A stretch of 64,000 nucleotides of DNA from Pseudodesulfovibrio thermohalotolerans (GCF_021353295.2 NZ_CP120635.1:2931501-2995500); one strand, 5' to 3'; positions 8,797-18,021 are shown, numbered from the stretch's first letter. Numbers and translations: made by a program. The notes: generated from the sequence alone by a model not told the origin.

Positions 8797-10380
8797 ATGC
8801 ATGTGAGCGTCCACGGATTGAAACTGTCGGCCCTGCAGACCATCTGCCAGGTCATCGACCAGACCATCGAACTGCAGACGGCGTTGGACGGTGTTTTGAA
8901 AATCCTGTCCGAACAGTTGGCCATGCAGCGGGCGACAGTCACCCTCTTCGACCCCGAGACGGGTCAGTTGTCCATCAACGCCTCCTACGGTCTGACCGCC
9001 GAGGAGAAACGTCGCGGCGTGTACCGCCTGGACGAGGGCGTCACCGGGCGCATTTTCCAGACCGGCGAACCGTATTACGTTCCGGACATCGACAACGAGC
9101 CGCTCTTCCTGGACAAGACCGGATCGCGCCGGGTCAAGCGCGGCATGATCTCCTTCATCGGGGTACCGATCCTCCTGCACGGCGACCCCATCGGCGTGCT
9201 CAACGTGGACCGTCTCTTCGAGGACGAGGTCGACTTCGAAGAGGATGTCGACTTCCTCAAGGTCGTGGCCACGCTCATCAGCCAGTTCCTCAGCCTGAAC
9301 GAGAAGATCATGGCCCGCGAGGCCGCCCTGAAACGGGAGAACACCTCCCTCAAGTACCAGATTTCCAAGAACACCAAGGGGCCGTACATAGTGGGCCAGA
9401 GCTCGGCCATGGTCGAGGTGCAGCGCCAGATGGAGAAGGTCTCCCCCACCAGGGCCACAGTGCTGCTGCTTGGCGAATCCGGCGTGGGCAAGACGCTCAT
9501 CGCCCGCATCATCCACGAGCTGTCTGAACGCAAGGGCAACCCGTTCATCAAGGTCAATTGCGCCTCGATCCCGTGCAACCTCCTGGAATCAGAACTTTTC
9601 GGCCACGAGAAAGGGGCCTTCACAGGAGCCACGTCCACCCGGCCGGGCCGGTTCGAGGAGGCGGACACCGGGACCATCTTCCTGGACGAGATCGGCGAAC
9701 TGCCCATGGAACTCCAGGCCAAGCTCCTGCGCGTGCTCCAGGACAAGGAGCTGGAGCGGCTCGGCTCCAACAGGACCCGCACCGTGGATGTGCGCATCCT
9801 CGCCGCCACCAACCGGGACCTCGGCCACCTGGTGGAGCGCGGCCGGTTCCGCCTGGACCTCTACTACCGGCTGAACGTCTTCCCCATCCGCGTGCCCGCG
9901 CTCAGGGAGCGCAAGGAGGACATCACCGGCCTGCTCAACCATTTCCTGCGCAAGATGGCCGACAACTACGGACGGAGCATCCACCTGACCTCCACGGCCC
10001 TGGACGCGCTGATCCGCTACGACTGGCCCGGCAACGTGCGCGAGATGCAGAACCTCATCGAACGGCTGGTCATCATGTCCGAAGAGGACCGTATCAGCCT
10101 GGAATTTCTCAAGTCCTACCTCACGCCGGCCCAGGCGGCCGTCGTACGGGAGGCCATCCCCGTCTCCGAGGACGTTCCGCGCCACACCTCGCTCAGGGAG
10201 TTCGAGCGCAACGAGGTCATGGCCGCCCTGGAGCGCAACGGATGGGTCCAGTACAAGGCGGCCGAGGCCCTCGGCCTGTCCGCCCGCCAGATGGGCTACC
10301 GGGTCAAGAAATACGGGCTCGAATCCATGATCGCCGAGGGCAGGGCCAAGCTCAGGCGCATCAAGGAGAGCCAGACATAA
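8797..10380 (+). CDS. nifA: NifA, sigma-54-dependent activator of nitrogen fixation genes
   Basis: This 527-residue regulator has a GAF domain (about 25-165), an AAA+ domain (about 195-430) with Walker A GESGVGKT, the sigma-54 contact loop GAFTGA and Walker [11 protein letters not shown], and a Fis-type helix-turn-helix at the end ([22 protein letters not shown]), close to the NifA recognition helix. It lies in the nif island, convergent with the nif operon, whose promoter has a perfect -24/-12 sequence. The linker after the AAA+ domain has no cysteines, so the redox-sensing C-x11-C-x19-C-x4-C motif of rhizobial NifA is absent. No ribosome binding site is visible before ATG 8797. Family assignment as NifA rests on both domain order and context. 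Confidence 0.88.
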   Translation: MHVSVHGLKLSALQTICQVIDQTIELQTALDGVLKILSEQLAMQRATVTLFDPETGQLSINASYGLTAEEKRRGVYRLDEGVTGRIFQTGEPYYVPDIDNEPLFLDKTGSRRVKRGMISFIGVPILLHGDPIGVLNVDRLFEDEVDFEEDVDFLKVVATLISQFLSLNEKIMAREAALKRENTSLKYQISKNTKGPYIVGQSSAMVEVQRQMEKVSPTRATVLLLGESGVGKTLIARIIHELSERKGNPFIKVNCASIPCNLLESELFGHEKGAFTGATSTRPGRFEEADTGTIFLDEIGELPMELQAKLLRVLQDKELERLGSNRTRTVDVRILAATNRDLGHLVERGRFRLDLYYRLNVFPIRVPALRERKEDITGLLNHFLRKMADNYGRSIHLTSTALDALIRYDWPGNVREMQNLIERLVIMSEEDRISLEFLKSYLTPAQAAVVREAIPVSEDVPRHTSLREFERNEVMAALERNGWVQYKAAEALGLSARQMGYRVKKYGLESMIAEGRAKLRRIKESQT

Positions 10381-10413
10381 ATTTTGGCATACCCACCTCC
10401 ACCCTACGCAAGG

Positions 10414-10443
10414 CGCCCCCTGTCGGACTTCCGGCAGGGGGCG
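10414..10443 (+). terminator. Hairpin downstream of nifA
   Basis: CGCCCCCTG at 10414-10422 pairs with CAGGGGGCG at 10435-10443, with inner pairs extending the stem. No U-tract follows, so it may be a Rho-assisted or weak terminator. Confidence 0.45.
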
Positions 10444-10482
10444 TCGCCCATTTCGCCGCCGTGCCCGCTTGCCCGGGACGCG

Positions 10483-10514
10483 AAAAAGGCCCCGCCGGGA
10501 ATCCCGGCGGGGCC
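10483..10514 (-). terminator. Rho-independent terminator at the 3' end of the nif operon
   Basis: GGCCCCGCCGGGA (10488-10500) and TCCCGGCGGGGCC (10502-10514) form a perfect 13-bp stem. On the minus strand it is followed by five T (10487-10483). It lies 24 bases after the stop codon of the small gene ending at 10538. Confidence 0.85.
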
Positions 10515-10537
10515 ATTGCTTTCGATTCGGACCAATA

Positions 10538-10783
10538 CTATTCCGCCGCGCCCAGGGTGCGCACCGAGGCGATCTTCTCCCAATCGTAATAGGTGTTGAC
10601 GGTCATGCCATCCCTCGCGCAGGTCACACGAACGAACTCCTCACCAAGAAAGAGGGTCGCGTCCTCGTAAACCTCGCCCTCGTTTACCTGAATCTTCACG
10701 TCCTTGCGCAGCTTGCGGGACATGGTCCCCTGCACGGGCTTGGACGCGTACTCGAAAACCTTTTCCAACGTCGCCTTGTTCAT
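10538..10783 (-). CDS. Small conserved-looking hypothetical protein at the end of the nif operon
   Basis: An 81-residue soluble protein with a strong ribosome binding site (AAGGAGA, five bases before ATG 10783). I do not recognise the family. It is rich in Lys, Glu and Val, with alternating hydrophobic residues in the second half (VKIQVNEGEVYEDATLFLGEEFVRVTC), suggesting a small beta domain. It starts 64 bases after the nifB stop and ends just before a clear terminator, so it is probably the last gene of the nif transcript. An in-frame ATG 36 bases upstream lacks a binding site. Confidence 0.65.
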   Translation of the reverse strand: MNKATLEKVFEYASKPVQGTMSRKLRKDVKIQVNEGEVYEDATLFLGEEFVRVTCARDGMTVNTYYDWEKIASVRTLGAAE

Positions 10784-10847
10784 CTGCTTCTCCTTGATTT
10801 TCTCAGGGTTGCGGGCCAAGGCCCGGAAAGGACGTCAACCGGCGCGA

Positions 10848-12119
10848 TTATCCGCACCCCGCGCCGCCTCCGGCGCAGCCCGAGCCGATGCCGCTCCGGC
10901 GGACCTTCAGCGCGTTGATGTCGCCGCCCTCGAAAACGTAACGCAGGGCGTCCTCGATGAAGCCGTCCACGGCGTGACACTCGATGCCGTGCTCCTCCAG
11001 AAGCATTCTCGGGGTCTCCCCCACGGCGGCGCAAAGCACCGCCCGGCAGTCCTTGAGAACGGCGGCCAGCTCGGCCCACCGCTTGGGACCGCACCCCGCC
11101 TGCGGGGCCGGGCGTTCCTCGACGAGCCGGAATCCGCCGGACTCGGACTCGCCCCATATCTGGAAAGCCCCGGCCTCGCCCAAATGCTGGTTGACCAGCA
11201 GCCCCTCGCGGGTGGCCACGGCCACGAACGGACGGGCCATCTTCGCCTCCAGGGGCTTGAGCCGGGAACACGCCTGAAGCGTGCCGCACAGGGACGCGGA
11301 TTGATCGTTGCCGAGCAGCCCCACGGCGTCGGCGCGGCAACGCTTGCAGTGGGTCATCTGTTCGATGTGGACGCCCGCTTCCTTGCGCAGGGGCAGGACG
11401 GTCTCGCGTCCGGGCTCCGGAATGTGCGCGAACGGAGTGTCGGCCGTGGGCTTGAGCGGGATCATGTTCTGGATGTCGGCCCCGAGCGAGGCGCAGACCT
11501 TGGCCACCTCGACGATGTGGTGATCGTTGACGCCGGGGATGACGATGGAATTCACCTTGACGGTGATGCCGCGCTCCTTGAGGCCCTTGATAGCCGCGAG
11601 CTGGCGGTCCAGCAGAATCTCCGCGCCCTTCTCGCCCCGGTAGACCACGTTTCCGTCCTTGACCCAGGCATAGATTTTAGCCCCGATGGCCGGGTCCACG
11701 GCGGATATGGTGATGGTCACATGGGACACGCCGAGTTCGGCGATGTCGTCCAGATACGGCAGGATGCCCATGCCGTTGGAGGACAGGCAGAAAAGCAGCT
11801 CGGGATGATGCTCGTTCAGGAGGCGCATGGTCTCCAAAGTCTCGGCCGGGTTGGCGAAGGGATCGCCTGGGCCGGCTATGCCCGCCACGGTAATGCGCGG
11901 CTCCTTCTCCAGGACCTTTTCCATGTATTCCGCGGCCTGGAACGGCTTGAGCACGCCGCTGGTCACGCCGGGACGGGACTCGTTCACGCAGTCGTACTTG
12001 CGGTTGCAGTAGTTGCACTGGATGTTGCATTTGGGGGCCACGGGCAGATGCACGCGGCCGCAGCTTCCGGCGCTGTCCTTATTGAAACAGGGATGCCTGG
12101 TCGTGTCCTTGGCGCTCAT
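10848..12119 (-). CDS. nifB: NifB with C-terminal NifX-like domain (FeMo cofactor biosynthesis)
   Basis: This 423-residue radical SAM enzyme makes NifB-co, the carbide-containing iron-sulfur precursor of FeMo-co. HPCF (Cys11) and the SAM-cluster motif CNIQCNYC (Cys31, 35, 38) are intact, followed by NRKYDCVNESRPGV and GIAGPGDPFANP. CKRCRADAVGLLG near residue 255 carries further conserved cysteines. The last 120 residues are a NifX/NafY-type dinitrogenase cofactor-binding domain (FVAVATREGLLVNQHLGEA), ending in a Gly/Cys-rich tail. GGAGGG lies 7 bases upstream of the start, and the gene follows nifN by 17 bases. Confidence 0.96.
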   Translation of the reverse strand: MSAKDTTRHPCFNKDSAGSCGRVHLPVAPKCNIQCNYCNRKYDCVNESRPGVTSGVLKPFQAAEYMEKVLEKEPRITVAGIAGPGDPFANPAETLETMRLLNEHHPELLFCLSSNGMGILPYLDDIAELGVSHVTITISAVDPAIGAKIYAWVKDGNVVYRGEKGAEILLDRQLAAIKGLKERGITVKVNSIVIPGVNDHHIVEVAKVCASLGADIQNMIPLKPTADTPFAHIPEPGRETVLPLRKEAGVHIEQMTHCKRCRADAVGLLGNDQSASLCGTLQACSRLKPLEAKMARPFVAVATREGLLVNQHLGEAGAFQIWGESESGGFRLVEERPAPQAGCGPKRWAELAAVLKDCRAVLCAAVGETPRMLLEEHGIECHAVDGFIEDALRYVFEGGDINALKVRRSGIGSGCAGGGAGCG

Positions 12120-12136
12120 TGACGAACCCTCCGTCG

Positions 12137-13504
12137 CTATATGTAACCGTAGCCGATGCTACTATCCGACTGCTTCTTTCCGATGACCGCGTTGACCACG
12201 CGGTCGAACAAGGCCTGGGCTCCCCCGTAACCGAGAGTCCGGATGCGCTGGCCGCCGAACCGGTCGTGAATGGGGAACCCGACGCGCACCAGGGGCACGC
12301 CCCACGCCTCGGCGTAGCGGTAACCCTTGGAATGCCCGACGAGCATATCCGGGGCGAGCTCGCCCGCCTCGGCTGCGATATCGTGAAAATCCACGCCCTC
12401 TCGCACCTCGGGAGCCACGCGGGCCACGCCGTCGGTGACACGGGCAATGGCCTCCTCAAGCCCCTTGCCCCGCGCTCCGGTTCCGGCCAGGACCACGTCC
12501 ACGCCGATCTCGGACAGGAAGGCGCACAGGCCGACGACCAGGTCCTCCTCGCCGTAGACCACGGCGCGCTTTCCGAAAACGTACTTGTGGCCGTCCACAT
12601 AGGCGTCCACCAAACGGCCGCGCTCCAACTCGTAACGGCGTGGCAGAGACGTGCCGGAGATGGCCTCCAGCGCCTCGAAAAAGGCGTCCGACTCGCGCAA
12701 TCCCATGGGCAGGCCCATACGGTGATTGGGAACGCCGAACCGCTCCTCCAGGCTGACGCCGCCGGTCCGCGCCGGCAGGCAGCGGCCGAACTCGATGGTC
12801 GCCTCCGCGCCGCTCATGGTCTTGATGTCCGCGATGGGTGTGCCGCCCTCGGGGATTTTGACGTAGTCCTCCAGGGCCGGGCCATCCAGGGTCTCTGATA
12901 TGTCCGGAAGGATGACGGCCCCGAGGCCGAAATGATCGCAGATATCCCGCAGGTGGCGCACATCCTCACAGGAAACCATGTTGGGCAGGATATTCACCCG
13001 GCCGTTGGGAGCCGCCTTCTCCAGGCAGAGCTGCTCCACCAGGGAGCGGGCCGCGCCGTGCCAGCCGTCGGTGTGGGTGCCGTTGTAGCTGGGGGTGGAG
13101 ACCCGGACCAATTCGGGCAGGTCGAGGTCCCCGAATTCGTTACGGAATTCCTTCAAGTACATGGGCACGTCGTCGCCGATGGTCTCGGTCAGACAGGTGG
13201 TGGCAACACCGACGAGCTTGGGCTCGTACTTCCGCATGACGTTGAGAATGCCTTTCTTGAGATTCGGGCCGCCGCCGTAAATGGCGTTCTTCTCGCCCAA
13301 GGCCGAGGAGGCGATGTCCACCGGCTCACGGAAATGGGAGATGATGTAGCGGCGCATGTAGGTGGCGCACCCCTGGGAGCCGTGCAGAAAGGGAACGGCC
13401 CCTTCCACGCCCCGGAAGGCCATGGAGGCCCCGAGCGGAGTGCACAGTTTGCAGGCGTTGGTGGTGGAGACGAAGTTGGGCCTCGCGGTCTTGACCTTAC
13501 TCAT
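12137..13504 (-). CDS. nifN: NifN, FeMo cofactor scaffold beta subunit
   Basis: A 455-residue member of the nitrogenase component 1 family. NifN pairs with NifE to form the tetramer on which NifB-co is matured. Conserved parts include NACKLCTPLGASMAFRGVEG, FLHGSQGCATYMRRYI, TTCLTETIGDD and TPSYNGTHTDGWH. The start at 13504 is set by AAGGAGG, 7 bases upstream; the frame remains open further but that part overlaps nifE. The first codons overlap the end of nifE by 8 bases, so the two are translationally coupled, as expected for subunits made in equal amounts. Confidence 0.95.
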   Translation of the reverse strand: MSKVKTARPNFVSTTNACKLCTPLGASMAFRGVEGAVPFLHGSQGCATYMRRYIISHFREPVDIASSALGEKNAIYGGGPNLKKGILNVMRKYEPKLVGVATTCLTETIGDDVPMYLKEFRNEFGDLDLPELVRVSTPSYNGTHTDGWHGAARSLVEQLCLEKAAPNGRVNILPNMVSCEDVRHLRDICDHFGLGAVILPDISETLDGPALEDYVKIPEGGTPIADIKTMSGAEATIEFGRCLPARTGGVSLEERFGVPNHRMGLPMGLRESDAFFEALEAISGTSLPRRYELERGRLVDAYVDGHKYVFGKRAVVYGEEDLVVGLCAFLSEIGVDVVLAGTGARGKGLEEAIARVTDGVARVAPEVREGVDFHDIAAEAGELAPDMLVGHSKGYRYAEAWGVPLVRVGFPIHDRFGGQRIRTLGYGGAQALFDRVVNAVIGKKQSDSSIGYGYI

Positions 13505-14891
13505 TGATTGCCTCCTTGCGGGCTGTATTCGCGCGGTTGGCGCGCCGGGGAGCGAACCGCCAGACAGGGGACATGACCGACGAGTGAATCTCGCGGGCGA
13601 AGTTGAGCATCCCGCTGAATCCCTCCAAGGCCTCCTTGCGCTCGTGGTTGTGATCGCAGAAGCCCACGCCCAGCTTGAAGGCGATGGGCCGTTCCTTGAC
13701 CCCGCCCACAAACACGTCCACATCCTTTTCCTTGATGAAATGTGACAGTTCGAGCGGATTGGCGTCGTCGATGATGACCGTGCCGGGATCGGTGATCTCG
13801 GCCAGTTCGGCATAGTCCTCGCTGGTGCCGGTCTGTGAGCCGACCATCACGACCTTCATGCCCAGATGCCGGAAGGCCTTGACCAGGGAGAACGCCTTGA
13901 AGGAGCCGCCCACATACATGGCGACCTTCTTTCCCTCCAGGTCCTTGCGGTAGCGGGCCAGCTCGGGCATGAGCCGGTTCAACTCGTCGCGGACCAGGGC
14001 CTGGGTCCTCTCAACTATGCCGGGGTCCCTGTCCTTGAAGAAGTCGGCCACCTTGTAGAGGGATTCCGCCATGTCCTCGATGCCGAGGTAGGACACGCGC
14101 TTGAACGGCGTGCCGTATTTCTCCTCCAGCATCCTGGCGAGGTCCTGGGTGGCCCCGGAACACTGAACCAGGTTCAGGGCCGCGCCGTGACACCGGGCGA
14201 TGTCCGCCACGCGGCCGTCGCCGGTGACGTTGGCCACCACCTGGACGCCCATTTTCTCGAAGTACTCGCGGATGATCCAGATTTCCCCGGCCAGATTGAA
14301 GTCACCGAAAATATTGATGGAAACCGGCGATATGTCGGACGTGTCGCCCGTGCCGACGAGCCGGAACATGGCCTTGCACGCGGCCAGATAGCCAGCCCGC
14401 TTGTTGCCCTTGAACCCCTCGGACATGACCGGCAGCACAGGGATGCCCTTCTTCTCGGTCATCTTGCGGCAGACCGCCTCCAGGTCGTCGCCGATAAGCC
14501 CCACGATGCACGTGGAGTAGACAAAGGCGGCCTTGGGGGAATGGCGGTCGATAAGCTCGTCCAGGGCGGCTTCGAGCTTTTTCTCGCCGCCGAAGATAAC
14601 ATCGGTCTCCTGCAAATCGGTAGAGAATGACAACCGGTGAAGCTCCGGTCCGCTGGACAGGGAACCCCGGATGTCCCAGGTGTAGACCGCGCAGCCGATG
14701 GGACCGTGCACCAGGTGCAGGGCGTCGGCGATGGGATAGAGGACCACGCGGGAGCCACAGAACACGCAGGCGCGCTGGCTGACCGCGCCCGCCAGGGAGT
14801 CGCGGTTGCAGGCGATGTCGATTGCGCCTTCGCCAGTCCGGTGTATCTGGTCCTTTCTTTCTTCGAGAAGAGCCGAGCTGATCGTACTCAT
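13497..14891 (-). CDS. nifE: NifE, FeMo cofactor scaffold alpha subunit
   Basis: A 464-residue nitrogenase component 1 homologue. Conserved segments are QRACVFCGSRVVLYPIADALHLVHGPIGC, TDLQETDVIFGGEKKL, STCIVGLIGDDLEAVC and SEGFKGNKRAGY. It forms the alpha subunit of the NifEN scaffold. Binding-site sequence AGGGGA lies 6 bases before the ATG. It follows a 2Fe-2S ferredoxin gene after 175 bases that contain a strong stem-loop, and overlaps nifN. Confidence 0.95.
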   Translation of the reverse strand: MSTISSALLEERKDQIHRTGEGAIDIACNRDSLAGAVSQRACVFCGSRVVLYPIADALHLVHGPIGCAVYTWDIRGSLSSGPELHRLSFSTDLQETDVIFGGEKKLEAALDELIDRHSPKAAFVYSTCIVGLIGDDLEAVCRKMTEKKGIPVLPVMSEGFKGNKRAGYLAACKAMFRLVGTGDTSDISPVSINIFGDFNLAGEIWIIREYFEKMGVQVVANVTGDGRVADIARCHGAALNLVQCSGATQDLARMLEEKYGTPFKRVSYLGIEDMAESLYKVADFFKDRDPGIVERTQALVRDELNRLMPELARYRKDLEGKKVAMYVGGSFKAFSLVKAFRHLGMKVVMVGSQTGTSEDYAELAEITDPGTVIIDDANPLELSHFIKEKDVDVFVGGVKERPIAFKLGVGFCDHNHERKEALEGFSGMLNFAREIHSSVMSPVWRFAPRRANRANTARKEAINE

Positions 14892-14942
14892 TATTTTCCC
14901 CTATGTGGCTGAATTGAAATCCCTTGAAGGGGGAAGCCCCCT

Positions 14943-14994
14943 GGCCCCGCCGTCCCTCACGGACAACCACATCTTCGATGGGGACGGCGGGACC
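14943..14994 (-). other. Intercistronic stem-loop between ferredoxin and nifE
   Basis: Positions 14943-14956 and 14981-14994 are complementary over 14 bp, with one G-U pair on the minus-strand transcript and a 24-base loop. No U-tract follows. It could protect the upstream nif mRNA from decay or partly terminate it. Confidence 0.6.
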
Positions 14995-15066
14995 GCCTTG
15001 GGCCGTTCGCTTCGACGCAGGTTGCGCGGCGGTGGGCGACGGCTTCCGGCATGGGACTCTCGATTT

Positions 15067-15369
15067 CTAGGAGGCCAGGTATTCGGCGACAGGCTCGCCG
15101 TCTTCCAAGCCGTCCAGAATTGCGTCGATCGCCTCTTCGGAATCCACGCCCTTGAACCACCAGTTCTCGGGCTGGATGACCATCATGGGGCCGGACTCAC
15201 ACTGTTTGAGGCAGGTGGAACCCACCACCAGGGCGTCCAGGCCGCGATCCAGAATTTCCTCCTCCACGTACTGCAGGAAACCGTCGGTCTGCTTGTGGCA
15301 GATCCCCTTGGGATCTCCGGCCGCTCGGAAGGACTGACAACAGATTATCATTCTCTCGGGGATAGCCAT
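15067..15369 (-). CDS. Thioredoxin-like [2Fe-2S] ferredoxin in the nif operon
   Basis: A 100-residue protein of the thioredoxin-fold 2Fe-2S ferredoxin family (Shethna-type and NuoE-like). Cys10/11, Cys24, Cys53 and Cys57 (CLKQCESGP) match the C-x10-12-C ... C-x3-C ligand pattern. The position between the NifB-like gene and nifE suggests a role in electron supply or cluster protection for nitrogenase assembly; that is inference. AAGGAG lies upstream of the ATG, and the start is 17 bases after the preceding stop. Confidence 0.85.
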   Translation of the reverse strand: MAIPERMIICCQSFRAAGDPKGICHKQTDGFLQYVEEEILDRGLDALVVGSTCLKQCESGPMMVIQPENWWFKGVDSEEAIDAILDGLEDGEPVAEYLAS

Positions 15370-15386
15370 TTACTCACTCTCCTTGC

Positions 15387-16562
15387 TTATTGACGCTTGT
15401 TCTTCTTGCCTTTTTTCCCGCCGCCATAGAGCGCGTCCACGGTCCCCTCGATGCCGCCGTCCGTGACCAGGACGGACAACCCCCTGCCGCTCAGGACGCG
15501 CCGGGGGTTTTCTCCGGCCGAGGCGGCGAGGAGCACGAAACAGTCGCTCAGTATTTCCGCCAGCGACTCCCAACGTTCGCTCCCGGAGCCAGGCTCCGGA
15601 AGATCGCGGACCTCCAGCAGACAGGCCGGGCCGTCGCCGCGCGGGCCGTAGACCATGGCCTGGACCGCGTGCCCGAGATGCAGGTCCACGTCCATTCCGG
15701 TGGAGCTGACCACGGCCACGTTGGGCCGCTCTTTCGTGGGCCGGGGCAGGATCGGCCCTTGGGCGGCCGTTGCATCCCGCGATTCCAGTCCGACAAGGCC
15801 CGCGCCGCATTCGTCGAACACGGACACGATGTCGATATGTCGGGCCGCGCGGTCCCGGACCTCGGCCAACAACTCGTCTCCGGCAGCCGCAAGCCCCTCC
15901 CCCGCGCCCTCTTTCGGGCAAAACGGGGTCAGGGCCATGACATCCGCGCCCAGCCCGGACATGACCTCGGCGATCCTCTCCACATGGCCTGCGTTCAGTC
16001 CGGGGTAGACGGTGGTGTTGATTTTGACGGTCAATCCGGCCTCCTTGAAGGCAGACACGGCCCGGGCCTGGCCTTCGACCAGCAGCCCGGCGGCCTCCTT
16101 CAGGGGCAGAGTGCGCGTCGACGGCCGAATCCATGCGTAGAGTTTCTCGGCGACATCCGCTTCCACGGCGTCCACGAGCACGGTGACGTGGGACACGCCC
16201 ATCCCGGCCAACTCCCCGGCGCATTCGGCGCCGCTCAGCCCAAGGGTCGTCAGGCAGAGGGTCATGTCCGGATATTTTTCCCGGACCATGCGCAGGGTGC
16301 GCAGGGTCGGTTCCGGGACGGCCAGGGGATCGCCGGGGCCGGTGATGCCCACGACCGAAACGGAAACGCCATCCTCAATGACACGGTCGAGCCGGGCCAG
16401 GGCTTCTTCGGGCGACACGGCCCGCCCAAAAGCGCCGTCAGAAAAACGGGCGCGGGCGTTGGCGCGCGGAGCCACAGGCAGGTGCAGGCGGCCCACGGTC
16501 TTACGCGCGGCCATGCCGAAACAGGGATGGGAAGCGTATTTTTCGACGTTGCTCTTTGACAT
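15387..16562 (-). CDS. NifB-like protein lacking the radical SAM cysteines, with C-terminal NifX-like domain
   Basis: This 391-residue protein follows NifB from end to end: SHPCFGMAARKTVGRLHLPVAP at the start, GITGPGDPLAVP, MGVSHVTVLVDAVEADVAEKLYAW, and a NifX/NafY-type domain from about residue 280. The three SAM-cluster cysteines of NifB are replaced at exactly the same spacing by Ala34, Ala38 and Ser41 (PRANARARFS). The NESRPGV segment is also lost, whereas Cys14 of HPCF and Cys252 (aligned to the second Cys of NifB CKRC) remain. Radical SAM chemistry should therefore be impossible; a cofactor carrier or scaffold role is my inference. The start at 16562 has GAGAAGG 5 bases upstream. It sits 73 bases after nifK. 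Confidence 0.9.
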   Translation of the reverse strand: MSKSNVEKYASHPCFGMAARKTVGRLHLPVAPRANARARFSDGAFGRAVSPEEALARLDRVIEDGVSVSVVGITGPGDPLAVPEPTLRTLRMVREKYPDMTLCLTTLGLSGAECAGELAGMGVSHVTVLVDAVEADVAEKLYAWIRPSTRTLPLKEAAGLLVEGQARAVSAFKEAGLTVKINTTVYPGLNAGHVERIAEVMSGLGADVMALTPFCPKEGAGEGLAAAGDELLAEVRDRAARHIDIVSVFDECGAGLVGLESRDATAAQGPILPRPTKERPNVAVVSSTGMDVDLHLGHAVQAMVYGPRGDGPACLLEVRDLPEPGSGSERWESLAEILSDCFVLLAASAGENPRRVLSGRGLSVLVTDGGIEGTVDALYGGGKKGKKNKRQ

Positions 16563-16635
16563 GACGGCCTTCTCGGTTTCGGGGTTTGGTCCGGGGCGAA
16601 GGGGGAAGGTCTCCGCCCCGGACCGGGTCTGAACG

Positions 16636-18012
16636 CTACAGGACGAGCTCGAAGGTCGTCTCCGGGTCATCGCGGTCCTTGCGGTCCAGGAGCAGGGTCA
16701 GGATCTTCTCAAGGAGCCTGAGCCCGCCCTTGTAGCCGACCGTGGGGAAGTACTGATGCCCCTGGCGGTCCAGGATGGGGAATCCCCAGCGCAACAGCGG
16801 GATGTCCTCGTCGCGGGCGATGTACTTGCCGTAGGTGTTGCCGATAAGCAGGTCGACCGGCTCGTTCTTGATCCACTGGTGCATGAGGAACATGTCGCCC
16901 TTGGCCTTGACTTTGACCTCGAACGGCTTGTCCGCGCAGATTTCCTTGATGCGTGCCTCGAACTTCTTGCCCGGGGTGCCGGTGACGACGTAGACGGGCT
17001 GCATGTCCAGGGAGACCAGGAACTCGCACATGGAGATGAGCTGATCCGGGTCGCCCCAGATGGCCACGCGCTTGCCGTAGAAGTACTGGTGCATGTCGGA
17101 GATCATGTCCACGAGCTGGCCGCGCTCGAAGGCCACGGATTCAGGCACGGACACGCCCGCCACGGTGCGCAGCACGTCGATGAAACGGTCGGTGGCCGCC
17201 AGGCCGAAGGGCATGTCCAGCACGGTGCACGGGACCTTGCACTTGGCGTCAAGCCAACGGGCGGCGTCGGCCGAGCACCACTCCCCGAGGGCCAGGGTGC
17301 CGATGGCGTCGCCGGTCTTCTTCAACTGGGCAACGGTCACGCCGCCGTCCGGGAACATCTTGTATTCGCCGGTCAGGGGGGCGTTGAGCACGCCGTCGGT
17401 GTCCGGGAACAGGGTGATGTCCACGCCGACCATTTCGGCGATGCGCTTGATCTCGGCCATGTCGGCGGGCTCGACCCAGCCGGGGATGACGTTGACCTTG
17501 TGCGATTTGTGCCCGGACGGCTCGGCCAGCTGGGCCATGGACTTGACCATGTTGGAGAAGCCGGTCACGTGGGAGCCCACGTAGCTCGGGGTGGCCGCGC
17601 CGAGGCAGGTCTTGCCTTCGGGCACCTTGCCGGACTTGGTGGCCTTGTCGAAGATCTGTTTCAGATCGTCGCCGATGGTCTCGGACAGGCAGGTGGTGTG
17701 CACGGCGATCACTTCCGGGTCGTAGACCGTGAAGATGTTGTCGATGGCCTGCACCAGGTTGGCGTGCCCGCCAAAGACCGACGCGCCCTCGGTGAAGGAC
17801 GAGGTGGCCGCGGAGATGGGCTCCTTATAGTGCCGGGTCAGTGTCGAGCGGTGGTAGGCGCAGCAACCCTGGGAGCCGTGGGAATGCGGCAGGCATCCGT
17901 GGATGCCGAGCGCAGCGTACATGGCCCCGATGGGCTGGCACGTCTTGGCCGGGTTGATGGTGAGCGCCTTGCGCTCCTTGATCTCAACGGGTGTATGTTT
18001 CAGTAAAGCCAT
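16636..18012 (-). CDS. nifK: NifK, nitrogenase MoFe protein beta subunit
   Basis: A 458-residue beta subunit of Mo-nitrogenase, about 60 residues shorter at the N-terminus than the Azotobacter protein, as in Clostridium-type nitrogenases. P-cluster cysteine regions are present: NPAKTCQPIGAMYAALGIHGCLPHSHGSQGCCAYHR and HTTCLSETIGDD. Ser in TSSFTEGASVFGG matches the conserved neighbour segment. The gene begins 9 bases after nifD with a TAGGAGA binding site. Confidence 0.97.
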   Translation of the reverse strand: MALLKHTPVEIKERKALTINPAKTCQPIGAMYAALGIHGCLPHSHGSQGCCAYHRSTLTRHYKEPISAATSSFTEGASVFGGHANLVQAIDNIFTVYDPEVIAVHTTCLSETIGDDLKQIFDKATKSGKVPEGKTCLGAATPSYVGSHVTGFSNMVKSMAQLAEPSGHKSHKVNVIPGWVEPADMAEIKRIAEMVGVDITLFPDTDGVLNAPLTGEYKMFPDGGVTVAQLKKTGDAIGTLALGEWCSADAARWLDAKCKVPCTVLDMPFGLAATDRFIDVLRTVAGVSVPESVAFERGQLVDMISDMHQYFYGKRVAIWGDPDQLISMCEFLVSLDMQPVYVVTGTPGKKFEARIKEICADKPFEVKVKAKGDMFLMHQWIKNEPVDLLIGNTYGKYIARDEDIPLLRWGFPILDRQGHQYFPTVGYKGGLRLLEKILTLLLDRKDRDDPETTFELVL

Positions 18013-18021
18013 TGTAGTCTC

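Noticed and set aside
12137-13813. Longer form of NifN (558 residues) beginning inside nifE
   Set aside because: The NifN family start and an AAGGAGG are at 13504; the extension lies in nifE sequence read in another frame.
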